From Leptolyngbya sp. SIOISBB (GTDB taxonomy: Bacteria > Cyanobacteriota > Cyanobacteriia > Phormidesmidales > Phormidesmidaceae): a DNA stretch of 64,000 nt. Where the stretch lies: positions 310,001-374,000 of the forward strand of contig JAAHII010000001.1 of NCBI GenBank assembly GCA_010671905.1, read 5' to 3'. The position numbers and the translations under genes are program-made. Every line of letters starts with the position of its first letter. Position 1 is the first letter of the stretch. The notes beneath the pieces were generated by a model. It made no database searches. It had not been told where the DNA came from and saw nothing but the letters and a program-made list of their open reading frames with translations. Below, one piece after another: positions 35,520 through 44,716 of the stretch.

Positions 35520-36179
35520 TCATTCCACCAATCCTCGCCGTACCGCTGCTACGGCGGCTTGGACGCGATCGCTCACCACCAGCTTATTCATAATCCCCTT
35601 CACGTAGGTCTTGACCGTATTGGGACTGAGGTAGAGTTTTTGGCCGATTTCGGTGTTGCTCAAGCCTTCGACAATGAGTTCTAGGACTTCGTGTTCGCGA
35701 TCGCTCAGCAGCCCTTCATTTCCGGCAGTTTTTGGCCGGGCGGGGGTCAGATTTTGCATCACCTTCTGGGCAATTTGCGGGTCGAGATATGCCGCGCCAG
35801 ACGCCGCCACCCGAATCGCATTCGCCAACGCTTCTACATCCGTGCCTTTAATGCAGTAGGCATCTGCTCCACTAGAAAGAGCCGCGATAATCTCCGTCTC
35901 ATCCGTATGAGAGGTCAGCATGACCACCCGCATCTCTGGCCATTGCGCCTTGATCGTCTGGGTCGCGGCAATGCCATCCGTGCCCGGCATACCCACATCC
36001 ATCAGCACAATATTTGGCTTGAGTTGGCCCGCCTGCTCTACCCCTTGATGACCATCGGTCGCCTCACCCACGATCGTAAAATCGGCTTGCTGACTGAGGG
36101 CTGCCGTTAACCCCAAGCGCATCATGGGGTCATCGTCCACAATCAGTAGCGTCAGCGCTATGGTATCCGTCGCGCTCAT
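35520..36179 (-). CDS. NarL/FixJ-family response regulator
   Basis: 219 residues. The receiver has LLIVDDDPMMRLGL, the phospho-acceptor aspartate in NIVLMDVGMPG (near 60), VVMLTSH and YCIKG. The C-terminal LuxR-type helix-turn-helix is LSDREHEVLELIVEGLSNTE and LYLSPNTVKTYVKGIM. It is divergent from a sensor kinase starting at 36309, with about 130 bases between them containing a HIP1-like site. The pair probably works together, although the kinase is of the HisKA rather than HisKA_3 type, which is unusual for NarL partners. Confidence 0.92.
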   Translation of the reverse strand: MSATDTIALTLLIVDDDPMMRLGLTAALSQQADFTIVGEATDGHQGVEQAGQLKPNIVLMDVGMPGTDGIAATQTIKAQWPEMRVVMLTSHTDETEIIAALSSGADAYCIKGTDVEALANAIRVAASGAAYLDPQIAQKVMQNLTPARPKTAGNEGLLSDREHEVLELIVEGLSNTEIGQKLYLSPNTVKTYVKGIMNKLVVSDRVQAAVAAVRRGLVE

Positions 36180-36308
36180 TACTCCTTACCCATAACTGGT
36201 TTTCATTCTACTCTCACCCCATCACCCATCTGGGTAGAACCAATAGCAGGATGTGTATCGGCTCCATTTGCGACAGGATGAGAACATACTGACCGCTATT
36301 TCAGGAAG

Positions 36309-37706
36309 TTGCGATCGCTCGTCATGTACGTTATCAACCAATCTTTACGACAGGGGCGACAACAGCTCATCCAATCACTCACCATGCCCCCCCCCTCGCC
36401 AGAGTATCAGCGGTGGCGAGAGCAGTTTATGCGCGATCGCCTGCGGCTAACCGTCGGCATTTCGATTGGGCTATTGACCGTGCTGGCGATCGTGAACTTA
36501 GCCGTGGTGATTCCGGCTCTGACCAGCAACACCAATGAAACCTTAGAACTCAGCCTCGAACAGTATCGGTTATATCCCTACTTTTTGACAGCCCAGCAGT
36601 TGGGGTTGGTGCTGAACCTGCTATTACTCCGTCGTACGACTGCGAGCAAACAACTCCGGTGGCATTTTCTCGGTTATTCAGCAGCTGTACTCGTAGCTCC
36701 GCAGATTTTGTACCTGTTGCTGGGCAAAACCAACTTAGATCTGGGTGGCTGGATTTTATTTTTCATGCTGCAAGCGGTGCTCATTCCTGTGCAGTGGCGA
36801 TGGCATCTCATGTCGCAGGTAAATCTGCTCGCCGTCGTGGGGACATCGGTACTCATCTTTCGCTTCGACTCTCCCAATATTCCCGCTGAGATGCAGCCGC
36901 CGCTTTACCTCTTTTTCTTCGTGGTGATGTTCTGCGTTTGCGGGGTCGCTAACCTTGGGATCTACTTGTATGAACGGCTGCTACGGCGCGAATTTGAGTT
37001 GCGACAGCAACTGCAACTTTTTCTCTACGCAGTGTCTCACGATTTACGCAATCCTGTGACGGGCACCCTCATGCTACTCAAAAATCTACCCGCTCACGAC
37101 AGCAAAGTTTGGATGGAGCAGGCCATGGTCAACCAAATGATTGACGGTCAAGAACGGCAGCTCAAGCTGATTAATTCTCTGCTCGAAGCGCACAATCAAG
37201 ATGTATCTGGCGTTTTGCTCCATCGAGAAGCGATCGCCCTCCGAGATGTGGTCAAGGCCACTGTGCAAGATTTTCAACCCCTTATGCTGCAAATGCAGGC
37301 CACCGTGAGCGTTAACGTATCAGCCAACCTGCCTTTCGTTAGTGTGGATGCGATGCAGTTGCGGCGGGTCTACGACAATCTGATCACCAATGCTTTGCAG
37401 TACAATCGCCCCGGTCTAGGCATCACCTTAGCGGCGCTTGTCTACGGTGACTATTTACATTGCACGGTTAGCGATAACGGTCAGGGCATCGGCCCCGCCG
37501 ACAGCAGTGACACTTGCGCAGTCTCGCTCAAACACCAAATTTTTGATCGCTACAGCCGGGGCATCAGTCGCCGAAAACCTTTGCATCTCGGACTCGGACT
37601 CTATATCTGCCAGCAAATCATCGAAGCCCACGGCGGACAAATCGGCGTTGAGAGCACCCCCAATCAAGGCACCACGTTTTGGTTTACCTTACCGCTGGCT
37701 AACTAA
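36309..37706 (+). CDS. Membrane sensor histidine kinase
   Basis: Up to 465 residues; a start at 36324 (MYVINQSLRQGRQQL) is equally plausible. About six hydrophobic segments span residues 45-225. A HisKA domain follows (LFLYAVSHDLRNPVTGT, histidine near 243), then HATPase_c (RRVYDNLITNALQYNRPG, VSDNGQGIG, LGLGLYICQQIIEAHGG, GTTFWFTLPL). The sensor is membrane-embedded with small loops. It is divergent from the NarL regulator and probably its partner. The input is unknown. Confidence 0.9.
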   Translation: MRSLVMYVINQSLRQGRQQLIQSLTMPPPSPEYQRWREQFMRDRLRLTVGISIGLLTVLAIVNLAVVIPALTSNTNETLELSLEQYRLYPYFLTAQQLGLVLNLLLLRRTTASKQLRWHFLGYSAAVLVAPQILYLLLGKTNLDLGGWILFFMLQAVLIPVQWRWHLMSQVNLLAVVGTSVLIFRFDSPNIPAEMQPPLYLFFFVVMFCVCGVANLGIYLYERLLRREFELRQQLQLFLYAVSHDLRNPVTGTLMLLKNLPAHDSKVWMEQAMVNQMIDGQERQLKLINSLLEAHNQDVSGVLLHREAIALRDVVKATVQDFQPLMLQMQATVSVNVSANLPFVSVDAMQLRRVYDNLITNALQYNRPGLGITLAALVYGDYLHCTVSDNGQGIGPADSSDTCAVSLKHQIFDRYSRGISRRKPLHLGLGLYICQQIIEAHGGQIGVESTPNQGTTFWFTLPLAN

Positions 37707-37787
37707 ATTTAGGGTCAAGATCAGCCAGGGCCAGGGTGGTTTCATACCAGCAAAGAAAATTCTGCAAAGGCGTTTTTACGTGACTGG

Positions 37788-37813
37788 TCAGGGCGCACAG
37801 CCGTGTGCCCTGA
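37788..37813 (+). terminator. Hairpin downstream of kinase gene
   Basis: TCAGGGCGCACA and TGTGCCCTGA pair with one bulge and a 4-base loop, about 80 bases after the kinase stop. It lacks a T tract, so it is only a possible terminator. The rest of 37707-38024 shows no gene. Confidence 0.35.
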
Positions 37814-38024
37814 CGAAATATCGACAGTCTGGAATATCCAGCGACCATGAAACAGCCCCGAGCAAGGGCGGAGTTGGGCCAGCTGACACGTTTCTGAAAT
37901 CCCACAGCTCGATCGCCTCTTGGCAGATTTTAAATCCGCTCTCAAAACGAGAAGAGTTGACAAACTACCGCCCGATTGCCCGTTGTAGCCAAGCTGAGAA
38001 GACCTAACTGACAGGAGCTCAAAT

Positions 38025-38459
38025 CTAATAAGCGCCGCTGCATAGACCGTTTAGCACACTGTAAAACTGACTGTCAGGATCGGCCGCTTCCATAGCCCGT
38101 TGAGCTGTTTGGCTGGTGAGCGTTTGGTTATTCACATCTAGAAACTGCATACTCTCGATCGAATACATCATGCTGTCGCAATCGGCGACATATCCAAAGA
38201 GCGCCGATGCCGTGCCGTTGTCGCTGATGGGCGATCGCCGAGCCAAGAGCGTAAACTGCAGTTGATTGTTTTGCCGACTTTGGTTAGGGCTCAGCCACCA
38301 TTGTTGGGTAACTTCTTGACCGGCACTGTTTTCAAAGCTGTCGGCGTAGAGGTATTGCCAGTTGGCAAAAGGATCCGCCTCTTGGGCGAGCACCGCCAGT
38401 GCAGGACTAAGCAACACCGGTAAGGCAACAGCGGCGGCAGTTAATTTGGCAAACAACAT
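38025..38459 (-). CDS. Small secreted protein, unknown
   Basis: About 144 residues from ATG 38459 (MLFAKLTAAAVALPVLLSPA), with a signal peptide cleaved near VLAQEA. The mature part has ANWQYLYADSFENSAG, two cysteines (ADCDSM, NGLCSGA) and QQWWLSPNQSRQNNQLQF. No family of known function is recognised. The composition suggests a periplasmic protein related to the surface-adhesion-type hypothetical proteins of cyanobacteria, without proof. Confidence 0.55.
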   Translation of the reverse strand: MLFAKLTAAAVALPVLLSPALAVLAQEADPFANWQYLYADSFENSAGQEVTQQWWLSPNQSRQNNQLQFTLLARRSPISDNGTASALFGYVADCDSMMYSIESMQFLDVNNQTLTSQTAQRAMEAADPDSQFYSVLNGLCSGAY

Positions 38460-38468
38460 AGTACTCAA

Positions 38469-39190
38469 TGGGAATGGTGAATTTATAGAGACTTGGGTGT
38501 TAGGACTGTCTAAATAGTTAGGGGCTGAGGAGGACAGAACATTTTTCCAGGGGGTGGGGTGAGGGCACAGCCCGATGCTACTAACGTAGTGAGGAATGGC
38601 GCGATCGATGCAAGTGTTAAGGACACTTTTACGTCTTTCACAAGCCGTTAACCCATCCAGGATGAAAACAGATTGCGGGCAGCACTCAACAACCTTGCAG
38701 CGGTTAACCCCTTAATTGACGGTTGAAAGGCGCTCCGGGTTCCGGGTGGGCTGGACAGCCGCCGCATTTTGTTGGCGATCGCGATCCTTGCCGACTCATC
38801 AACCCTAATTAGGAATCGGCACAATACCCTAATTAGGAATCGGCACAATAATGATTCCTCTGCAAACAATGATCCATCGAGGGTTGTATAGCAAGCCGCA
38901 ATTTGATCAGGTCGATCTGGATAATTGAAACCAGATTCTGGCAAGCATTTCAATTCCGCATTCCGACCTCCGCATTCCGCATTCTGCTATAACCAGTCCT
39001 TGAGCTATGGAGAAATTTTGGTTAAGCCAACACCCACCCGATCAAAGTCAGAGCCGTCAAACGCTTGGAGATAATTGATGGCGAGTTGCAGCTCGCAGCG
39101 TCCCTGCGGTCACCGACCCCTTCGCGAAGGAAACGACTGATCGTTGGTGTGGGACTTACCGCTTTTGGAGTGAAAACTGGGGTGATTGCT
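38469..39190. other. Intergenic region with small repeats
   Basis: About 720 bases with no supported gene. A 102-codon minus-strand frame at 38648-38953 runs through a tandem duplication and looks fortuitous. Palindromic and A/T-rich stretches occur, and the left ISAs1 target repeat lies at its right edge. Confidence 0.45.
38802..38849. repeat. 24-base tandem duplication
   Basis: Two identical adjacent copies of a 24-base unit starting ACCCTAATTAGGAATCGG lie at 38802-38825 and 38826-38849. Each includes the palindrome CCTAATTAGG. It could be a simple slippage product or a pair of regulator sites; no nearby gene clarifies it. Confidence 0.85.
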
Positions 39191-40405
39191 TAGGGCAAAC
39201 GCATACTCATGCGAGTAGGACTTGAATGAGAAAGTCGTTGTCCCATCCGGCTTTAAGCCGTTTGGTGTTCTGCGAACCTCTCGAAGATTCTTTAGCGAGC
39301 AAGTTGAGAGCAATCTTTCTCATCACGGTCATGTTCTCCGGGGCATGGCCTTTGCGGATGCGCGAGTCATCTTCATGGAAAACGACATCGAGGCTCCAAT
39401 GCAGCTTGTTCTCGATTCCCCAGTGGCCACGACTGGCATTGGCAAAACGCTCGACGCCGCCGTCTAAACTGGTGAGAAAGTAGCGTCGTTCTATCGTTGT
39501 CGGCTTACCCTCGAGACGACGTTCGGCTTCCATCATGCCCACCCGTTGGAGTCCTTCCCACAGCTGAGCATCTTCGAGATACTCAACCTGATCCAGTAAC
39601 CAGTAGCGCCTGATTTCCAGCCGACCATGTCCCTTGTCAATCGTTTGATAAGCTTCGTGTTCAATATTTTTTGAAGTCGGTCTGGCGCGCCCAGTCGAAC
39701 AGTTGCTCGACATCTTCGTGAAGGTTGCCCTGATTGCCTTTGAGGCTCAGAAGGTAGTCAGCGCCTTGGTCAATAATCTGTTTGGCAATCGCCTTTTGTG
39801 CCCCCATGGCATCAATCGTGACAATGCAGCCTGAGACATCCAGGAGATTGAGCAGCTTGGGGATAGCGGTAATCTCGTTAGACTTGTCGGCAACTTTGAC
39901 CTGCCCGAGCACCAGCTGATTCTCGCCCGCCCAAGCACTCACCATATGGATGGCACCTTTGCCACGGTGCTGATCGTAGGAGTGGCGAGCGCTTTTCCCA
40001 TCCAGTGAGACCACCTCACCCAAGCTCAGCTCGGCAAGGCTCTTCACCCAACTGACAAAACAGTCCTGCAACTGGGTCGGTTCTAGCAGCGCGAACACCC
40101 TGGCAATCGTGTCATGAGAAGGAATTCCATGGGGCAAGCCCAGAAACGTTTTGAGCCAGGCTGATTTGCTCTGACCGTAGGCTTCGATCGCTTCCCAGGT
40201 CTCTGCACCACAAATGACGGCGCAAATCGTCAGGGCTACGATGTCGAGCAGGGGATGCTCCACTAAATAAGCGGTGCGCGGGTCTTCAAGGGAGGCAAAA
40301 TGCGTTAAGAGTGACCCAGAGGGCTGTTTTATCGAACTCATCAGCGAGGACGGATAGTGCATTACCTATTCAGTATCCGGCTTCTCGGAGTATGCGTTTG
40401 CCCTA
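39191..40405 (-). mobile_element. ISAs1-family insertion sequence with 10-base target repeat
   Basis: Perfect 18-base terminal inverted repeats (TAGGGCAAACGCATACTC at 39191-39208 and its complement at 40388-40405) are flanked by identical direct repeats GGTGATTGCT at 39181-39190 and 40406-40415. The length is 1215 bp. Features fit ISAs1. The perfect ends and repeats indicate a recent insertion. Confidence 0.92.
39207..40362 (-). pseudogene. ISAs1 transposase, one extra base in A6 run
   Basis: From ATG 40362 the first 233 codons encode the ISAs1/H-repeat transposase front: HFASLEDPRTAYLVEHPLLD, ICAVICGAETWEAIEAYG, GIPSHDTIARVFALL, VVSLDGKSARHS, IVTIDAMGAQKAIAK and YLLSLKGNQGNLHEDV. The frame stops soon after TDFKK. 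Removing one base from the T6 run at 39667-39672 gives TDFKNIEHEAYQTIDKGHGR and continues to RGHWGIENKLHWSLDVVFHE and the end at 39207. The restored length is about 385 residues, normal for the family. All catalytic segments are present. Confidence 0.88.
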
Positions 40406-40562
40406 GGTGATTGCTCCCAAGTGTGGATGTCTTGCCTAGTTTTCTGTAAATTAGTCGGTTACTCGCGATCGTGCTGGGATGTCTGAATACCCTTCAGAGC
40501 ATTCTCATGCCGTAGTTAGCGCCCATCGTCTTCAGGTTTTCAATTTCATTGAGGAATCGGCA

Positions 40563-41198
40563 ATGCAACAAGTAACCGCTTTACTCGGCATTGGCGCCGC
40601 CATCGCAGTCGGTGCCGCAAGTCCAGGCCCAAGCTTTGTCATGGTGGCTCGCACAGCGATTGCGTTGTCCAGACCTGACGGCCTCTATGCGGCCCTCGGC
40701 ATGGGCATCGGTGGGTTAGTCTTTGCCATGGCTGCTTTGCTGGGATTGCAGGGGCTGCTGCTGGCGATTCCGTCTCTTTACTGGGCCCTTAAGGTCATCG
40801 GCGGTCTATATCTGGCCTATTTAGGTCTACGGATTTGGGTAGGTGCCAAGAAATCACTCAGCAGCAGTCCGACTGAGCCCACATCAAGCACCTCAAACGC
40901 CTTCCAGTCCTTTGCTCTGGGGCTTACCACTCAGATTAGCAACCCGAAAACTGCGGTTGTCTATGCGAGTGTCTTTGCCGCTTTCCTGCCGGCGGAATCC
41001 TCCTTGCTGTTCAGTTTCAGTGTGGCCGGTCTCGTCTTTTTGATCGAAACGGTCTGGTACACATTGGTTGCCCTTATTCTGTCCGCCAATGTGCCTCGCC
41101 AAGTCTATTTGCACTACAAGGCTTGGATCGATCGCCTAGCTGGGGGAATGATGATTGCTTTAGGGTTCAAGCTCGCCGCCTCTGCTAGACAGTCATAA
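40563..41198 (+). CDS. LysE/RhtB-family exporter
   Basis: About 211 residues from ATG 40563 (MQQVTALLGIGAAIAVGAAS), preferred over 40479 because the family starts with this membrane helix. The hallmark SPGPSFVMVARTAIA follows, with five to six transmembrane segments (GMGIGGLVFAMAALLGLQG, VIGGLYLAYLGLRIW, LLFSFSVAGLVFLIETVWY). TQISNPKTAVVYASVF is the second family motif. Members export amino acids or related small molecules from the cytoplasm; the substrate here cannot be read. Confidence 0.88.
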   Translation: MQQVTALLGIGAAIAVGAASPGPSFVMVARTAIALSRPDGLYAALGMGIGGLVFAMAALLGLQGLLLAIPSLYWALKVIGGLYLAYLGLRIWVGAKKSLSSSPTEPTSSTSNAFQSFALGLTTQISNPKTAVVYASVFAAFLPAESSLLFSFSVAGLVFLIETVWYTLVALILSANVPRQVYLHYKAWIDRLAGGMMIALGFKLAASARQS

Positions 41199-41224
41199 GC
41201 GCCTGTCGGGCACGCTAACAATGC

Positions 41225-41336
41225 CAGGACTTACGCAGTTGAATCCGATTTTGGCCCCTGCATCCCCAAACTTGGGGAAATCGGATTCAACCTCCCCCAG
41301 GTTTGGGGGACTGAGGGGGCTTTTGCGTAAGTCCCA
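41225..41336. mobile_element. Miniature element sharing ends with the IS701-like copy
   Basis: The left end CAGGACTTACGCA (41225-41237) equals the first 13 bases of the insertion sequence at 33319; the right end TGCGTAAGTCC (41324-41334) is its complement over 11 bases. AATGC repeats abut both sides (41220-41224 and 41337-41341), a 5-base duplication like that of the IS. An inner inverted repeat GTTGAATCCGATTT / AAATCGGATTCAAC (41238-41251, 41278-41291) and G/C palindromes fill the element. No gene is inside. Confidence 0.75.
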
Positions 41337-41439
41337 AATGCCTTGGAGCCGCTACCTCTAGATTCAGGTCCGAGGCAAAGGTTATCGGTAGCGGCTCCAC
41401 TCAACTAATCCATATCGCAAATCAGCAACGCTCAGACCT

Positions 41440-43900
41440 ATGGCTAGCAGACCCGCTCAAACAGGCAATGGCTCCATCCGACCACGCTGGTTATTCATGG
41501 GCTTAGCACTGCTGTCCTGCTGTTTAGTTTGGCTGATATCGTTGCCCGGCACGATCGCCCAAACCGACTCCACAGTTCCGGTCAGCCCTCCCATCGACTA
41601 TCCCGCGCAGCAGGTGCCCCAAGCGGAGTATTTGCCGGTGTCAACTTGGTCAGGTCGTCTAGTTTTACCGGATCAAGATGCGGCTGAAGCTGATGCCATG
41701 GACTGGGTCTGGATGGAGGTGTATACCAGCCCCGAGCCGCAACTCATCGGTCAGTGGGTCCGACTGCAGTGGCAAGACACCCCGGAAAACCGGGCGTATC
41801 TGGATTTGGTGACGCGGGGCATTCAGTTTGACGAGGCGGCGATCGCCAGCATCGAGCTGGGACGGATTCATCCGACCCGACTCAATGGTTGGGCTAAGGT
41901 GGGGCCTTTGCAATCCCTCGCGGGGACGCGATCGCAAGACGACATGATTGTGGCCTTACCAGAGGGCAGCGTGCAGGTCGACACCGTCAATTCAGTCATT
42001 GCGATTGACGCCATTCCTATTCAAATCCCAGAACGGTTTTACAGTCTGGTGCAGGTGTTGGGGCCAGACACCTCCTATCCACCCGCCGCTGATTGTCCCG
42101 TCAAGCCCTGCCCGAGCGATTACCAACGGGTGCAGCATTATAACCCCGCGACACAAGCGTTTGACGGCGACGTAGAAACGGTCTACTGGCCCCAGGTGCC
42201 AACTGGGGAAAATGGGGTGCATCAGTCCACGACCCAAGGTTTGGTCAATTCTCCCGCTGGAGAGTCAGGTTGGTACATCTATGGGGCGCAGCGCAGCGAC
42301 GGGATTTTTGGCGTGAGCGCGATCGCCCCACATCGCCTCTTTCAGCTCAACCCGCAAAAGGTGATTACGGGACCGGGCAAATCTCTGAATTACATCAACT
42401 TTGGCACTTGGCGCCAGACCCCTGAACGTAAAGGCACGATTCAGTCCGTGTTGCTGACGCCAGACACCGACACTGACGCCGACGCCGATGCCGATTGGCA
42501 GATGGGCGATCGCCTGTTGGTCATTCACTTGTTTGGGGGCATTGGTGGCGACCAAGCCGAAACTCCCTCGGTCATTGGCACTATCACCGGTCACTATGCT
42601 TTCGGCATTGGCGAGGTCATCCTCGATCCATTTACCCAAACCCCACGACTACAAGTCATTTACGACCAGGTATATTCTCACAATCCGCAGGGCATTGTGT
42701 CAGGCCGAACGCTGTGGGCTGAGTACACGGGCAATCTGCACCGGGGATGGCTGGGGGCACGCCCGATCGCTGATGTGCTCGTCAAAATTCCGTCGTTGAG
42801 CCACGTATACCAATTCGGCGATTTCACCCTGAATCCTCTGGCCGAATTTCAGCGAGAACTGGTGGTGATGATGGCTCGCTATCGGACTGGGGGATGGGAC
42901 GGGGGCCGCGATCGTCACCCCGGCTCAATCTTGTGTGCAAGATTCCAGTCAGGCCCTGTATGAAACTATTCAGGGCGTCAGACAGCAGATGGCGGAGCAT
43001 CCCGAAATCACCACTTGGCTCGACAATCATCCTGATGATCCGCAGACGGCGCTGTTTCAAGATCTACTCTCCCTAGGCCAAAGTCTGCAGCGACAGCTGG
43101 TGCCCCTGGGCATTGCCCGTCCCGACTGGCATGAAAATGCCGACGTGCTCGCGGGTATTGAGGCGGGCGATCGCGCCTCCAGGAATGCCAACACGCTGAT
43201 GAATAATCTGCTCAGTTGGCGAACGGTGATTCCCCGCGTAGCTTACGACAATGTGGCGGCCATTCTGCTCGACCACGGGGCTGAAATGTGGTTTCTGCGG
43301 ACTAATCAGGTGGGGGGCGCTGACCCAACCATCTTGCCGCTGGCCCCAACCGAATTGTTTGGCCAATATCTGGTCATTCCCACTGCCTTTTCAAGGGTGA
43401 TTGAGGCGCTGCGGTGGCCGCGCTGGCGCGATCTGGGCATCGTGCTGTTGGGGTTAGGGGCATTTGCGATCGCCCGCTTGATTGGTCTACAGAGTCACAC
43501 CAACGAGATGCAGGCCCGTTTACAGCCGGAAATCGCTGACCTCTCAGGTAAGCGAGCCGTCAGCGCCTTCTTTGCACCTGCCCTGTTGGAGGAATTAGGG
43601 TTTCGCGTGTTGCTACTGCCGCATCCCACTGAGGCAGTACGGCTTTGGACCGGCATCATTTGGTCAGGGGTGAGTTTAGGCTTGTTTCTGCTGTATGGCC
43701 TTTGGCGATCGCGGCGGCGGCAAGGTCACCACAGTAGGAGATCGTTCGTCCTTTACCAATGCCTCTGTTTAGGCATTTTAGCCATGGTCGTCTATTTCAG
43801 TACGGGTTCATTGTTGGCTGTCGCGACTTTCCACTGGGGGGCATGGCTATGGCAGCACTGGGTGCCCTATCCTTTCAAGGGCAAGCCCTCAGTTTCCTGA
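41440..43900 (+). pseudogene. CPBP-type membrane protein, frame broken by extra G
   Basis: The first frame 41440-42963 encodes an N-terminal membrane helix (WLFMGLALLSCCLVWLISLP) and a large extracytoplasmic domain with many W/Y motifs (YPAQQVPQAEYLPVSTWSG). It then derails at RTGGWDGG. Removing one G from the G5 run at 42889-42893 gives RTGDGTGAAIVTPAQSCVQD and joins the second frame (42935-43900: SSQALYETIQGVRQQM). The C-terminus has several membrane helices and LLEELGFRVLLLPHP, whose EExxxR resembles a CPBP (CAAX-type) intramembrane protease site. The total is about 820 residues. The family is common in cyanobacteria; protease activity is uncertain because the other CPBP motifs are weak. 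Confidence 0.7.
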
Positions 43901-43957
43901 AGACATTGTTCACAGTCAATTATGCTGAGACAGACCCCCCAGGGAGGATAGGCTGCA

Positions 43958-44269
43958 ATGTCACCCGCAATTGTCATGACGTTTATCTATGCGGTGCTGT
44001 CGATTGTCGGCGGCATCATCGGATATCAAAAAGCGGGTAGCAAGCCCTCTTTAATATCCGGTATTGTGACTGGAATTTTGCTGCTGATAGCTGGGATGGG
44101 CCTACTGCAGGCGGCGGTTTGGGGCGGTTGGCTGGCGATCGCGGTTTCCCTACTGCTGGTGATTGTCTTTGTCGGTCGCTTACTCAAAACTCGCAAATTT
44201 ATGCCCGCAGGCCTCATGGTCATTGTTGGCATCGCCACATTAATTGCCCTCTTTCAGGCAGTAGTTTAG
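43958..44269 (+). CDS. TMEM14-family small membrane protein
   Basis: 103 residues with four hydrophobic helices and glycine-rich turns (FIYAVLSIVGGIIGYQKAGS, LISGIVTGILLLIAGMGLL, KFMPAGLMVIVGIATLIALF). This is the full pattern of the TMEM14/UPF0136 family, which in eukaryotes includes mitochondrial and plastid proteins linked to heme or fatty-acid transport. The bacterial function is not established. An AGGGAGG-like sequence precedes the start. Confidence 0.85.
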   Translation: MSPAIVMTFIYAVLSIVGGIIGYQKAGSKPSLISGIVTGILLLIAGMGLLQAAVWGGWLAIAVSLLLVIVFVGRLLKTRKFMPAGLMVIVGIATLIALFQAVV

Positions 44270-44389
44270 AATTCCGCATCGGCTTCTAGACTAACCATAT
44301 TTGTGGTCCTAAGCCTCGTCCAGATTCCGAACTGGAGTTTTTTACATCCGCCTGAATCTCACCGCCTGCGGTACCTCTTCTTAGTCATG

Positions 44390-44566
44390 CTACGGCTTAT
44401 ACACATCTCTAGAACTCAGCGCAAATGGCAGATCCCCCGCTGTCGCTGCCCCCTTAAAAAGGGGGCTTTATCCGATTCAAACTGGGATTTCCCCCTTTTT
44501 AAGGGGGATTGAGGGGGATCGAACCTCATGTGTGTTCTAAACGAATGACTTATGTATAAGCCGTAG
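44390..44566. mobile_element. 177-base miniature element with 11-base target repeat
   Basis: Perfect 14-base terminal inverted repeats CTACGGCTTATACA (44390-44403) and its complement (44553-44566) are flanked by identical 11-base direct repeats TCTTAGTCATG (44379-44389 and 44567-44577). There is no coding capacity. Inside are G/C palindromes, including one shared with 57.8 kb. Duplication length suggests mobilisation by an IS4-like transposase. Confidence 0.85.
44491..44521. repeat. REP-like palindrome, copy 1
   Basis: A 31-base sequence starting CCCCCTTTTTAAGGGGG and ending GAGGGGGATCG is identical to 57843-57873. The first 17 bases form a near-perfect hairpin. It lies inside the miniature element at 44390-44566. 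A partial inverted copy precedes it at about 44450-44466. Confidence 0.85.
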
Positions 44567-44716
44567 TCTTAGTCATGAGAGGTAGAAAACATTCCGGTTC
44601 CTCTTCTGACTTTTAGCGGAGCCTACCCCGAGGGTTTAGGAGAGGTTCTAAAACTACGGTTTTCATCTTGGTCTTGGTTTAGCTGTTCAGAGATCGCTCG
44701 CTGGCGAGGTGAATAG

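Noticed and set aside
36309-37706. Hybrid pairing of HisKA kinase with NarL regulator as a novelty
   Set aside because: Unusual but known in cyanobacteria; divergent position alone does not prove pairing, so it was kept to the annotation.
38648-38953. 102-codon minus-strand frame
   Set aside because: It runs through a 24-base tandem duplication and has no domain or ribosome site; likely fortuitous.
39661-39680. Programmed frameshifting in the ISAs1 transposase at A6
   Set aside because: The required shift is +1, unlike the usual -1 at A6G, there is no visible stimulator, and the family normally has one frame; a base error or mutation is simpler.
44570-44716. Possible cobalamin riboswitch upstream of cobU
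   Set aside because: No recognisable B12-box or conserved core was seen; the region is mainly palindromic debris after the miniature element.
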